A DNA stretch of 64,000 bases from Perca fluviatilis (Eukaryota; Chordata; Actinopteri; Perciformes; Percidae). Positions within the stretch are counted from its first letter, which is position 1; each line of letters opens with the position of its first letter. Below the pieces are notes generated by a model. The model did no database searches, was not told where the DNA came from, and saw only the letters and a list, made by a program, of their open reading frames with translations. The translations under genes were made by a program, and so were the position numbers. Below are positions 1 through 9,704 of the stretch, one piece after another. Location of the stretch: assembly GCF_010015445.1 (NCBI RefSeq), contig NC_053122.1, positions 35,353,513 through 35,417,512 of the forward strand. The letters are read 5' to 3'.

Positions 1-41
1 TTTCTGCAAGGGCGTCATCGTTGGGCAGTTATACCTGAAGG

Positions 42-560
42 TTGACGACCCCTACTGCATTCAGTGGAATCAGCAGGAAAAGGATTTTGAGGTCACTTTT
101 CGGACTGAGGATGTTTATGGAAGGCCGGAAGTGCTGCAGAACAGAAGCTGGGGTAAGGCCTCGAGCTTTTTACAAGATTTTGAACCTGGACAGGCCAAAT
201 TTCAGAATGGTTTCTGTTCATATGTACAACCCCTTTGTGACTGACCTAGCGTTAGCTGCTTTTCTTGGGTGGTATAGCGAGGTTGTGACAAGCGCAAGAT
301 ATGTGAAGGATCCAATGGGGTTTTGGACTGATAGGCGGCAGTTTCAGGTTCTGCTGAACCCTGATCCAGAAGGACCTGGTGGCCTTAAACATCCACCTGC
401 ACCTGTAGGGCGAGAGGCACTCCAGGTGCAGGCAAATTTGGATGCTGTGCCTTTGGGGAACGGAGAAGTGACAGTTCTTCAAGGGCAGGAAGCAGGCAGC
501 ACTGTTGAAGCGGACGGGGAGGCTCAGTCACTCCTGGCTCAGCCTCAAGGACAGTGAAGC
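42..560 (+). pseudogene. Tx1-like LINE ORF1 (gag-like), frameshifted
   Basis: The best segment is around 195-390, where the protein reads VSVHMYNPFVTDLALAAFLG and then a KDPMGFWTDRRQFQVLL stretch. This pattern is typical of the nucleic-acid-binding ORF1 of fish Tx1-like LINEs, which normally continues into CCHC zinc knuckles. Here the knuckle region is not readable and the sequence becomes low-complexity G-rich. Upstream of about 190 the matching residues lie in another frame, so at least one frameshift is present. The role of the family is RNA binding in the retrotransposition particle; this copy is dead. Confidence 0.6.
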
Positions 561-960
561 AGGGGGCATGGAGAGGTTCACAGGTATTTGGAGCAGGGCT
601 TTCAAAAGAGGGTGGGGAGGGGGGGTACAGTAAGAAGTCAAAGGGTGAGGAGCAGAAGCAGAAGGCCAAAGTGGGGGTTGAAGGTGGACTGGGTGACTGT
701 CCCCAGAGTGGGGACAGTGGAGACAGGGAGGGTGGAGAGGTGAATATAATACAATCAGGGGATATTCTAGTTGCAGTTTTGGGGCTAGAGTATGATCTCT
801 CCCCAGATTTGCCAATGCTGTCATCTCCAGTGGGGGAAGATGCATACAGTGGAACCGGCAGACCATCCAATGTGCCGAATGCAGAGCCCTATTCCTGGGC
901 TGAACAGATGGACAATGAGGATTATTACACATACACGTGTGGAGGGAATGTTTTTTTTTG

Positions 961-1400
961 TAACAATCAAATGGGTACTTTTAAGGTTCTTTCTTTAAAT
1001 GCAAGGGGGATGAGGGACACAGTTAAAAGAAGGGTTGTTTTTGATTTTGTGGACTCTCTTCATGTCGCCATTTGTTTTTTGCAGGAGGTGCATTTGAGAG
1101 ATAATAGTGATGTTGGGAATTTTTCAAGGGAGTGGATGAAGGGCCACTCAGTGTGGAGTGTAGGGGGGTGCACTCTAAGGGGGTTGGAATTTTATTTGGG
1201 GTCAAAGAAATAAGGGTTATTGTTCAGGGGAGAATACTGGGTGCAGATATCTTATGGGGGCCAGCCAAGGTGATAGTGGTTGTAAGAGTATGGACCACAA
1301 ACCCCAGCAGAAAGGAAAGACATGTTTGGACTGGTGGAGCCACACCTTGTCACAAATAGGCACATAATCTTAGGTGGGGATTTTAATCAAGAGATAGGGA
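961..1400 (+). pseudogene. Tx1-like LINE ORF2, apurinic endonuclease N-terminus
   Basis: From 970 the protein reads FKVLSLNARGM and further on CFLQEVHL, the first two conserved blocks of the APE-type endonuclease (N and E residues). After about 1180 the frame shifts and continues with KGVGILFG, then a third frame shows HIILGGDFNQ at about 1360-1390, the conserved D/N block. At least two frameshifts break the ORF. The endonuclease nicks target DNA to prime reverse transcription. The copy stops before the reverse transcriptase. Confidence 0.65.
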
Positions 1401-1411
1401 AAGGGGGAGAT

Positions 1412-1785
1412 TCCAGCTACACTTGCCTAGGCCTTCGGGGTCCCCGAGACCATTGCTGCAGTCAAACGCATTTCCCACTACCCTCATCTCGTCCTTCTGG
1501 GTCCCAGAGACCCGTCCTGCAGTCGAATGCATTTCCTGCTACACTCGCCTAGGCCTTCAGTCCCCGAGACCCGTCCTGCAGTCGAACGCATTTCCCACTA
1601 CTCTCATCTCATCCTCCGGGGTTCCTGAGACCCTTGCTGTATCCAATCGCATTTCCAGCTACACTCGCCTAGGCCTTCAGGTCCCCGAGACCCGTGCTGC
1701 AGTTGAACGGATTTCCCACTACCCTCATCTCGTCCTTTGGGGTCCCAGCGACACGTCATGCAGTCGAACGCATTTCCTACGTACA
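1412..1785 (+). repeat. Minisatellite, ~61-bp monomers in a ~120-bp dimer
   Basis: About six monomers of 59-62 bp run head to tail. Two monomer types alternate: one carries CTACACTCGCCTAGGCCTTC and the other CACTACCCTCATCTCGTCC; both share GTCCCNGAGACCC and CTGCAGTCGAACGCATTTCC. The array starts where the LINE endonuclease stops. It keeps one frame open over much of its length, which I read as a by-product of repetition. Confidence 0.85.
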
Positions 1786-2084
1786 GTTGCCACAGGAAGA
1801 CGGCGCGCTGGTCCCTCGCCGTGTTCCACAACATCCTCGACGTGTCAGGTTTATTTTCTGATGGGACACGAAAGAGACCTCCAGACAGATGATGGACGCT
1901 TTGATCAAGTCCATGAGACCTCATCCTCTCAGCTGCTTTATCACTGTCATTGGGATGTGACACTTGGAATGGGACTCGGACAGCAAATTTAAGCTCATCC
2001 AGATGACTAAAGACATATGGGTTTAGAATCAATGGGTAGTCAGTGTTTCATAGATTTAGACTAACCACCACCCACCCAACCACC
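1786..2084. other. Unassigned stretch with a GGTGG-rich tract
   Basis: I recognise nothing coding here. Positions about 2063-2090 hold ACCACCCACCCAACCACCCACC. On the minus strand this GGTGG-rich tract directly follows the L1 ORF2 stop and may be the L1 3' tail. Confidence 0.4.
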
Positions 2085-2679
2085 CACCTATACAAAGCTG
2101 AGGGAGTCAATGAGTTCTAGGAAAGGGTTCCGTGTCTATAGGAATGTCGAGATAGAGCCTTTCAGGGAAGATCTAAGCTTCTCAAGCTTCAAATTGTCGA
2201 GCACCTCTTTAATCCAACGGTCGTGTGTAGGGGGGGCGGGAGAGCCTCCAGTTGGGCAAAATCAGTCTCCGGCCTAGCAGAGATGTAAACGCCAGGGCCC
2301 GCCTTAATGCAACAGGGAGGAAGTGCAGAAAATGGCTGACAAAAGGTTAGGAGGGGATAGTGCAATCGTAGGCTCTGCTCAAGGTGTGAAAAATACTCAT
2401 CCAAAAAGTAGTTAATTTAGGGCAAGACCAGAACATGTGAGTATGGTTAGCAGGAGACTGGTTACACCTATTACAGGCGTCCCGGACAGTGGAGTATATT
2501 TTGGACAATTTTGCGTTTGTATAGTGAACTTTATGAAGGAACTTGCATTGGATTAAGCCATGACGAGCACATATGGAGGAAGAATGAACCATAGCCAGAG
2601 CAAGGTCCCATTGTTGGTCCGTAATAACCATATTCAGATCGCTCTCCCATGCAGTCTTTGTCAAAGTACAAGGGCTCAC
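2085..2679 (-). pseudogene. L1 ORF2 C-terminal region
   Basis: Minus-strand protein from 2679 downwards shows the C-terminal part of a fish L1 ORF2: KTAWESDL, QCKFLHKVHYT, CNRCNQSPANHTHMFWSCPK (the Cys/His block CxxC..H..C) and then TFWMSIFHTL. Further down, another frame gives FLELIDSLSFV before a stop near 2090, which looks like the true ORF2 end. The domain is needed for retrotransposition. Frameshifts are present. It is separated from the rest of its ORF2 (3280-3820 and 11422-12417) by an inverted ORF1 fragment. Confidence 0.8.
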
Positions 2680-3273
2680 TACGCACGCTGATTCTCAGAT
2701 GTCTGAGATACCAGGACCGTGAGGCAATTATTCAGGGGGCGAGACATGCACAGCAGGAAGGCCCGAATCAAGATTCCAACGCAATGCTGCGCTGCGCTTT
2801 AAGCCTGACTACAGCGCTTGCACCACCCAGCGGCACCAGGGGGTTCCGTCATCCATTCCGACATACCCCCACTCCGACACTGACGTCTAATTGTGTGAGT
2901 GGTGGCACTTCCATTGTTTTCAAATGTCCCACCACTCTGACGATTTTTGTTTCTGTTAGGGTTAGGGTTAGGGAATAGCAGCATGTCGGAATAGCGGCAT
3001 GGTGGAATAGCAGCATGTCTGAATAGAAGCATGTCGGACTGGCAGCATGTAACCGGCGCCAGGGATTTATAGGAGTGCAGCGCAAGCTGCATGCTAAAGG
3101 CATCCCAATCTTTCTTATTTATCCGGCAACTCTGAGAGTAAATCAAGGATGGAGAACTTTCACATTCACTGCACCCGAGGAAGCAGACAAGTTCTGTCGG
3201 GATTTGGATATGAAGGGACGTGACGCCCGCGCTGGATGCTTTGCGACCAGATCGGGAGCTGTCATCTGACCCG
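2662..3273 (+). pseudogene. L1 ORF1 fragment, inverted inside the L1 ORF2
   Basis: On the plus strand the sequence encodes LRYQDREAIIQGARHAQQEG and, after an interruption, GVQRKLHAKGIP and a FTAPEEADKF stretch. These are the C-terminal half of an L1 ORF1 (Transposase_22-type RNA-binding protein). The same protein region occurs on the minus strand at 12657-13125. Here it points the opposite way to the ORF2 pieces on both sides and takes the place of most of the reverse transcriptase. A 213-bp element (2841-3053) interrupts it. Confidence 0.75.
2841..3053. mobile_element. 213-bp MITE with 10-bp target duplication
   Basis: The insert is flanked by CGGCACCAGG (2831-2840) and CGGCGCCAGG (3054-3063), a 9/10 match. 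The second L1 ORF1 copy at about 12975-12990 has this site once and uninterrupted, which supports insertion. The ends are imperfect inverted repeats sharing GTT...TCCGACAT. Inside are GCATGTCGGAATAG-type subrepeats and three TTAGGG units (about 2957-2974). The superfamily is unclear; a 9-10-bp duplication would suit Mutator-like elements. Confidence 0.6.
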
Positions 3274-3279
3274 GAGGGA

Positions 3280-3820
3280 TCTTTGTCCTTTTTGTGTATG
3301 ACTGAAATTAGTGCGGTGTTGGTTTGTTGATGAAACGTGCCCCTCTCTATGGCCGAGGTTAAAGTCTGTAAAATGATAGGTTCTAGTGTGTCAAAGTACT
3401 GTAGTAAAAGTTCTGATGGAATTTCATCCAACCCCGGTGTTTTCCCTTTCTTAGCGGTTTTTAACGTTGATTTGATCTAACGTAATAGGTTGACCCACTT
3501 CTTCTGTCTCCTCTGGATCGAGAAGAGGCAGGTTTAGCTCTTTCAGGAACTTTTGGCACTGAGTTGGATCTGGATTGCAGGAGGATTCATACAACTTTGA
3601 ATAAAAGGATTGGAAAGTGGCAGTGATCTCCTTAGGATTCGTTGAGATACCTCGGTCTGTGCGGATGCTGTTGATAGCAGCTCTGGACTCGCTTTGTTTT
3701 AATTTCAGAGCTAGCAATTTGCTTGGTTTACAACCATTAAAATAGTAATTTTGCCTCACTCAGTGCATTATGAATTTAGCTCTCCTTTTTAGGAAATCAT
3801 TTAGCTCTGCTCAATTTGTG
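3280..3820 (-). pseudogene. L1 ORF2 linker and reverse-transcriptase start
   Basis: Reading down the minus strand from 3820: LNDFLKRRAKFIMH, a stop, QNYYFNGCKPSKLLALKLKQ, a RTDRGISTNPKEI block, FYSKLYES, and then NTALISVIHKKDKDPSG at about 3320-3285. This is the region between endonuclease and reverse transcriptase plus the first RT block. At about 3275 the sequence switches abruptly to inverted ORF1, so the catalytic RT motifs are absent. The upstream half of the ORF lies at 11422-12417, on the other side of the 7.6-kb insertion. Confidence 0.8.
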
Positions 3821-5131
3821 CAGCAGGGGTTGTAGCCGATTCTGTGGTCTGTCCCAGGACCATGGTCTCTGGCAGGGACCAGTGGTTACTGCCACTAGGG
3901 GCGCTAGAGACACTGGTCGCGACCAGCTCCTCAGTGGTCTTCCCTGTGGTCCCTGTGGTCTGTGAAGCGGCTTTATTATTTTCTCCCCTTTCCTCTCATT
4001 TTGGCAGCACTGTTAGCTGGATAAATGTCAGAGATCACAATCATTTTGGCAGCACTGTTAGCTGGATAAATGTCAGAGATCACAATCTTTTGTCTATAAA
4101 ATACACTATATCATATATATTATGATTATTATTGTTATTATTATTATTGATAATGGAGATCCGTGTGGTCAGGACCAGCTGGTCTCTGGCACGGGCCAGT
4201 GGTCCCACAACCGCTAGAGACACTGGCGACACTGTCAGGCTGAGCTCCTCAGTGGTATGCCCTGTGGTCCCTGTGGTCTGTGAAGCGGCTTTAGTATTGT
4301 CAAACCCTTTCCTGTCGTTTTGGCAGCACTGTTAGCTGAATAAATGTCAGAGATCACAATCTTTTTTCTATAAAATTCACTATATCAGATATATTATGAT
4401 TATTATTGTTATTATTATTGATAATGGATCCGTGTGGTCAGGACCAGCTGGTCTCTGGCACGGACCAGTGGTCTCTGGCACAGACCATTGGTCACAACCA
4501 CTAGGGGCGCTAGAGACACTGGTCACGACCAGCTCCTCAGTGGTCTTCCCTGTGGTCCCTGTGGTCTGTAAAGCGGCTTTAGTATTTTCTCCCCTTTCCT
4601 CTCGTTTTGGCAGCACTCTTAGCTGGATAAATGTCAGAGATCACAATCTTTTGTCTATAAAATACACTATATCATATATATTATGATTATTATTGTTATT
4701 ATTATTGATAATGGAGATCCGTGTGGTCAGGACCAGCTGGTCTCTGGCACGGACCAGCTGGTCTCTGGCACGGACCAGTGGTCACAACCACTAGGGGCGC
4801 TAGAGACACTGGTTGCGACCAGTGGCACAGCGGTCATGCAGCTTCTTACTGGCACAAAGGGCCCTAAAATGACTGGTCCTGACCACCTCCTCTGTGATCT
4901 GTTCTGTTGTTTGGACCAGTTGAGTGATCTGTGGAGTGTTTATTTTTAATACAACTTTTCAAGTTTCTCAAAGTGTGAGCAGAGTCACCTAATGTGAGAA
5001 GCCATAATCGTCTATCCAATGCTATCGATCACTATTATTCATAGAAATCATAATAACAATGATTAAATTGTTATTATTAGTCGTAGTTGTATGAGTAGTA
5101 CTATCGACTATGCAGGTCCGTGTCTTCCATT
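3821..5131. repeat. Left terminal inverted repeat with ~285-bp tandem units
   Basis: Four head-to-tail units of roughly 285 bp. Each has GACCAGTGGTC/GACCAGCTGGTC palindromes, CACTAGGGGCGCTAGAGACACTGG (13 bases of it inverted-symmetric), TTTTGGCAGCACT, and an ATTATTGTTATTATTATTG stretch. A 45-bp piece is duplicated at about 4003-4092. The inner part (4990-5131) matches the inner end of the right repeat in reverse, down to the CCGTGTCTTCC block. Confidence 0.8.
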
Positions 5132-5331
5132 ATCAATGATTAGGACCACTTACCCTAACTCTTTTTTGAAGAGAATTGAAGATTAATTTTCAATTGGTTT
5201 TTCGATCATGCCATGGCTGCATGGCCACTGCCGTTAAACTAATGAAATGAAGTAAACAGATGGTGATTCAGTTCCTGGCCAATAAGAAGCCATTTTCAAT
5301 TTTGATGCCAGATGTGATCATATTTATCATA

Positions 5332-6905
5332 TCCAATCCAATCCAATCCACTTTATTTATATAGCACAATTTAAACAAACAGCAAGGTTACCAAAGTGCT
5401 TCACAGAGATAAACATATAAAACAAAAAAAATAAAAACAACAAGATAAATAAACACTAACAGTGACAGAGACAACGAAGACCACAGCAGCTCTCACGGTG
5501 AATCAAAAGCCAAGGAATAAAAATGTGTTTTTAAACGAGATTTAAAAGTGTGGAGGGTGGGCGCACCTTTAATGTAATTGTGTGGTGGTAAGTCATTCCA
5601 CAGTTTGGGAGCAACTGCTGAAAAGAGCGCGCCTCTGGTCTTCAGTCTGGTCCTCGGCACATTCAGCCCGGCGCTGATCCCCAGACCTCAATGACCTTGG
5701 GGGGTATAAATGTGCAAGAGCTCAGAAATGTACTGAGGTGCCAACCCATTTAGCCTGACATTAAAAACAAACAATAAAATCTTGAAATGTATTCTAAAAA
5801 ATAATAGGAAGCCGAAAGGGGGCCAAAATTGGAGTAATGTGTTCGTGTTTCCGTGTTCCTGTTAGCAGACGAGCAGCTGCATTTTGGACTAACTGTAGGC
5901 GTGAAAGGGAAGTTTGGTTCACGCCAATGTAAAGTGCATTGCAGTAGTCCAAACGGGTCGAAATGAAAGCATGAATCACTTGTTCAAAAATTTTAAAAGA
6001 TAACACAGGTTTAATTTTAGCTAACAGCCTCAGTTGATAAAAACTGGATTTAACCACCATGTTTATCTGCTTGTCAAGCATAAAATCACTGTCCATTTTA
6101 ATGCCTAAATTGGTAACAACTGGCTTTACATATTGCTGCAGGGAACCAAGGTGTACAGGAGTGGAGTCACAAACCCGGCTGGGTCCAAACACAATGACCT
6201 CAGTTTTTTCTTCATTTAAATTCAAAAAATGTAAAGACATCCAAGTTTTAATATCCTTGAGACATTCAAGTAAAGGAGTCAGGGAACCGTTTGCATCTTT
6301 TGTCAGTGGTACGTAAATCTGCGAGTCATCCGCATAAAGATGGTAGGAAATACCATGTTTTTTAAAAATATTTCCAAGAGGGAGAAGATACAAGGAGAAC
6401 AGTAGTGGTCCAAGAACTGAGCCTTGGGGGACTCCACATAGAAGGGGGGCGCTAGATGATGTGTAGTCACCAAGTTTTACAGAAAAGAATCGGTCAGATA
6501 AATATGATCTGAACCACTGCAGGGCAGTATCATGGAGGCCTATACAGTGCTCTAGGCGAGAGATAAGAATGGCATGGTCAATTGTGTCGAAAGCAGCAGT
6601 AAGGTCTAAAAGCACAAGAACAGCTGCGTCCCCACGATCTGTAGTCAACAAAAGATCATTAAAAACTCTCAAAACTGCAGTCTCAGTACTATGAAAAGCT
6701 TTAAAACCAGACTGAAAAATTTCTAAAATACCATTTGTATCTAAATAAGATTGTAATTGTGCAAAAACAACTTTTTCTAAGATTTTAGAAATGAAAGGAA
6801 GCTTTGATATCGGTCGATAGTTAGCTAAAATGGTAGCGTCCAGATTTTGCTTTTTAATTAGAGGTACAACAGTTGCCTCCTTGCAATAAGCTGGGACAAC
6901 TTATT
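5332..6905 (-). mobile_element. L2-type LINE, 5'-truncated
   Basis: A minus-strand LINE. Its 3' end is at 5332-5351, a TCCAATCCAATCCAATCC simple tail next to the fish LINE 3'-UTR motif TTTATTTATATAGCAC. Its 5' truncation is near 6905. It lies within the long-TIR element. Confidence 0.75.
5794..6900 (-). pseudogene. L2-type reverse transcriptase (partial)
   Basis: The minus-strand protein shows [18 protein letters not shown] (another frame, near 6830), then [35 protein letters not shown], the catalytic YADDSQIYV block, and [12 protein letters not shown]; the C-terminal thumb ends with [16 protein letters not shown]. These are the RT blocks of the L2/CR1 group. From the first methionine at 6672 about 290 residues are open, but the N-terminal part is cut off by 5' truncation, so there is no endonuclease. 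The enzyme would copy LINE RNA at the nicked target. Confidence 0.8.
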
Positions 6906-7166
6906 GCAAACATCATATGCCGTATGCTCATTCTTTTTTTCTTTTTTTTCACAAGTATTTTTATTGCTTTAGAGAAGATACAATATGCAGTGCAACATTA
7001 CAATGTCAATTATAACATGACCTCTTTCAATTAACCCCATCCCACCCACAACAAACCCTTGTGCTGAGGAAAGGACAGCTAAATAAAAAAATAAAAAAAC
7101 ACCTTTCTTCTATTACTAATGATAGCAAATAGTGTAATCAGTGTGCTTTACAAATCTTAGCAGTTA

Positions 7167-7745
7167 TTAAGAGGGACGTGTAGTAAGGCTTTCAAAGTAA
7201 GCCAGTAAAGGGTCCCAGTTTTTGTAAAATGTTCTGGTTAATCCTCTAAGAAAGTATTTGATTTTTTCTATTTTTAGAAACATCATAATATCAGAAAGCC
7301 ATGTGGAGGCTTTTGGTGGTGTAGATGTTATTAAGGTGACAAAAGCAACAACACTTTCCTTCCCATTGGACATTACAATATCACCCCCTTTTACCCCAAA
7401 CACGGCCATTGTAGGGCTAGGTTGTAGATCTAAATCAAAGGCTTCATTTAAGACCTTAAATATTGAAGCCCAGAACTCTCTCAATCTGGAACATGACCAA
7501 AACATGTGAAGTAAATCTGCTCTGTCCATTTTACATCTTTTACAGATGTTATCCATGTCAGAGTATATTTTGGCCAGTTTAACCTTACTGTAGTGCATAC
7601 GGTGAAGAACTTTAAACTGAATCAAATTCAAACTCACAAGAAGAGGTCGCATTCACCCAGCTTAGAGCTCTGTCCCATATAGCATCTGATATATTTGTCC
7701 CTAACTCTTCTTCCCATTTTGCTTTGATAGGATCCATGGATATAC
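7167..7745 (-). pseudogene. L1 ORF2 C-terminus
   Basis: The minus strand reads DPIKAKWEEELGTNISDAIW, then LHRMHYSKVKLAKIYSDM, the CKRCKMDRADLLHMFWSC zinc-like block, FWASIFKVLNEAF and a final FYKNWDPLLAYFE before the stop at 7167. This is the last part of a fish L1 ORF2. It continues from 9420-9688 once the nested LINE is removed. It is a different L1 subfamily from the one at 2085-13125, judging by residue differences in the same block. Confidence 0.8.
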
Positions 7746-7747
7746 TG

Positions 7748-9412
7748 TAAAGTGAGATTTGAGACTCATGACTTCACAGAGCAACTTAGAGAAGTATGCA
7801 AAGAGTCTTCCTCTTCCACAAAGCCGAGCCAGATGTTTGACGCCCATGATGTTAAGGCAGAGTTTCAGAGAGTTAAGACAAATAAGAGCATGGGGCCTGA
7901 TTCTATTACAGGAAGATTGCTAAAGCACTGTTCAGAACAGCCTTGTGAGGTGTTCTGTAATATATTTAGGATATCTCTGGAGCAGCGAAGGGTCTCAAAG
8001 TTATGGAAGGAGTCCATTGTTGTTCCGGTGGCTAAAAGCAGAACCCCCTAAGGTGCTAAATGACCTGAGACCTCAGCATTGACTTCACTGGTCATGAAGT
8101 CATTTGAAAGGCTGGTCAAAAGGGAACTGATAACTATGGTGGAGGAGGCTTTAGACCCCATGCAGTTTACATATAGGGCAGGGATGGGGGTAGAAGATGC
8201 CTCAATCACTCTGTATAAGCACCTGGAAGGTCCTGGCACTCATGCCAGACTTTTATTTATGGATTTTTCATCAGCTTTTAATACTATTCAATCACATATT
8301 TTAGCTTGGAAACTGCGTACCTATTTTAATTTTGATGTAAATTTTGTCGGCTGGATTGTAGATTTTTTTAACATGTAGAGCTCAGAGGGTTAGGGTTAAT
8401 GGCTTTCTGTCAGAACAGCGCTCCTCTTCCACTGGCTCTCCTCAGGGCTGTGTCCTGTCCCCATTGCTGTACATTCTTTACACCAATGAGTGTAGAAGCC
8501 AGCATGAGAACAGGCACATTCTGAAGTTTGCTGATGATACGGTCATCATTAGCCTCGTTCCTAAGATGAATCTGAGCATGGGCCAGTTGTGGATGAGTTT
8601 GTCCAATGGTGTGATGAGGCCTTTCTCCAATTAAACTCCACAAAAACCAAGGATATGGTCATTGATTTTAGGAAAGTATTCCTCCCACCATCTAAGACTT
8701 TCATTAAGGGAACTGAAATTGAGTTTGTTGAACAGTACAAGTATCTGGGAACCGTCATTCATAAAAACCTGAAGTTTGATGTGAATTGTGATGCAGTCTG
8801 TAAGAAGGGACAGCAATGTTTGTACTTCCTTAGGAAGTTAAACACTTAATGTAGATAGGAAAATTATGTCCTTATTTTATAAATCTTTTATTGAATCAGT
8901 TCTTATGTTTTCCATGATTGCTTGGTACGGTAACCTTAATATCAGGGACAAAAACCACCTCAGCCATATTGTAAAGGTGGCTGGTTTTTCACAGTCCCCC
9001 TTGATGGTTATCTTTGACCAGCAAGTTCTTCGCAAGGCCCGGTTTATATTAGACTGCACAAACCACCCCCTTCACTCTGAGTTTGTAATACTCCCATCAG
9101 GTCGCAGATTTAGAGTACCTCTGTTTAAGACCAATATGGGTAAAAACTCCTTTGTCCTATGTGCAATAACTCAGCTTAATTTGCAAATGTAATGTAGTAC
9201 TTGTTTTGTTTTTAGAGATTGTTCCAGTGGTGATAAATTCTGTTGTGTGTATTACATACAGGAAATCTTGTTGGTACTCATGTCTTGTATTGTTGCCTCT
9301 ATTTGTATGTGGCTTGAATGTGTTTCTTTTTATCTTTCACTTCTGACTTCATATCATGTTTCCCATTTGGGATTATAAAGTGACTGAACTTAACTGAACA
9401 TAATTGAATTAT
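7748..9412 (+). mobile_element. CR1/Rex1-group LINE inserted in L1
   Basis: A plus-strand LINE with no endonuclease (5'-truncated) and a 3' end at about 9412 in a TGAACTTAACTGAACATAAT repeat tail. It interrupts L1 between the ISLY region (9420) and the DPIKAKWEEEL region (7740). Confidence 0.7.
7752..9192 (+). pseudogene. CR1/Rex1-group reverse transcriptase
   Basis: Three main segments. 7752-8051 has FQRVKTNKSMGPDSITGRLL and WKESIVVPVAK. 8079-8378 has LTSLVMKSFERLVKREL, DPMQFTYRAGMGVEDA and LLFMDFSSAFNTIQ (the first catalytic Asp). 8589-9192 has LNSTKTKDMVIDFRK, YKYLGTVIHKNLKFD and SFIESVLMFSMIAWYGNLN. The region between (about 8400-8560) is frameshifted but still shows a QGCVLSP-like block and FADD-like sequence near 8528-8545. 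At least three frameshifts or stops make it non-functional. Motifs fit the common fish CR1/Rex1-type LINE; the exact clade is uncertain. Confidence 0.75.
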
Positions 9413-9419
9413 ATAGAGA

Positions 9420-9701
9420 TATATTTAGAGATTTGGCCTCTTAAGGTTAGAGGGGTCTGCAGTATATCCTCCAGGTCAGAGTGCTCAGGCAATTGAGAAA
9501 ATTATGAGACGTGTGTTCGAATGAAATGACGAACCTGAAGATATCTGAAAAAAACAATTTATTGACCAAGCCAGTGAAACTGAGAAAGATGTTATTTAGG
9601 AAAAAATCTCTAAATGTAGAAAGGCCCATACTGTCCCGCTGTTTGAAAGTATCGTCAATTTTAGCAGCCATAAAAAGATTATTATTACGCCGTATGCTCA
9701 T
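9420..9701 (-). pseudogene. L1 ORF2 fragment upstream of the C-terminus
   Basis: The minus strand encodes KIDDTFKQRDSMGLSTFRDF and later CLSTLTWRIYCRPL. The DxFKQRDSxxxxTF pattern is the ORF2 stretch just before the region at 7167-7745, so the two belong to one L1. The L1 5' truncation is at 9688, at the edge of the 16-bp duplication. Confidence 0.65.
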
Positions 9702-9704
9702 TCT

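Larger units (their letters stand above)
1..1410 (+). mobile_element. Tx1-like LINE, 5' part, decayed
   Basis: A non-LTR retrotransposon remnant on the plus strand. It holds an ORF1-like gag region (42-560) followed by the start of an ORF2 endonuclease (about 961-1400), the normal order for the Tx1/L1-Tx1 group. The reverse transcriptase is missing: sequence after about 1410 turns into a tandem repeat. The 5' end lies outside the window, so its full length is unknown. Confidence 0.7.
6935..9688 (-). mobile_element. 5'-truncated L1 with 16-bp target duplication
   Basis: The insert is flanked by GCCGTATGCTCATTCT at 6919-6934 and 9689-9704, a perfect 16-bp direct repeat. The minus-strand 3' end is a poly(A)-like tract (6935-6950). 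L1 coding sequence lies at 7167-7745 and 9420-9688. The gap between them is a CR1/Rex1-like LINE in the opposite orientation. Confidence 0.85.

Noticed and set aside
1423..1992. 190-residue plus-strand frame
   Set aside because: It follows the minisatellite and stays open because 61-bp dimers preserve a frame; no protein family seen.
1604..2032. 142-residue minus-strand frame
   Set aside because: Overlaps the minisatellite and has no recognisable motif.
2957..2974. TTAGGG repeats as an interstitial telomere
   Set aside because: Only three units, inside a 213-bp MITE with a target duplication.
3844..4949. Several 67-96-residue frames with shared residues (QPLGALETLVATSSS)
   Set aside because: They are copies of the ~285-bp TIR unit and also appear inverted at 10604-11371; repeat translation, not genes.
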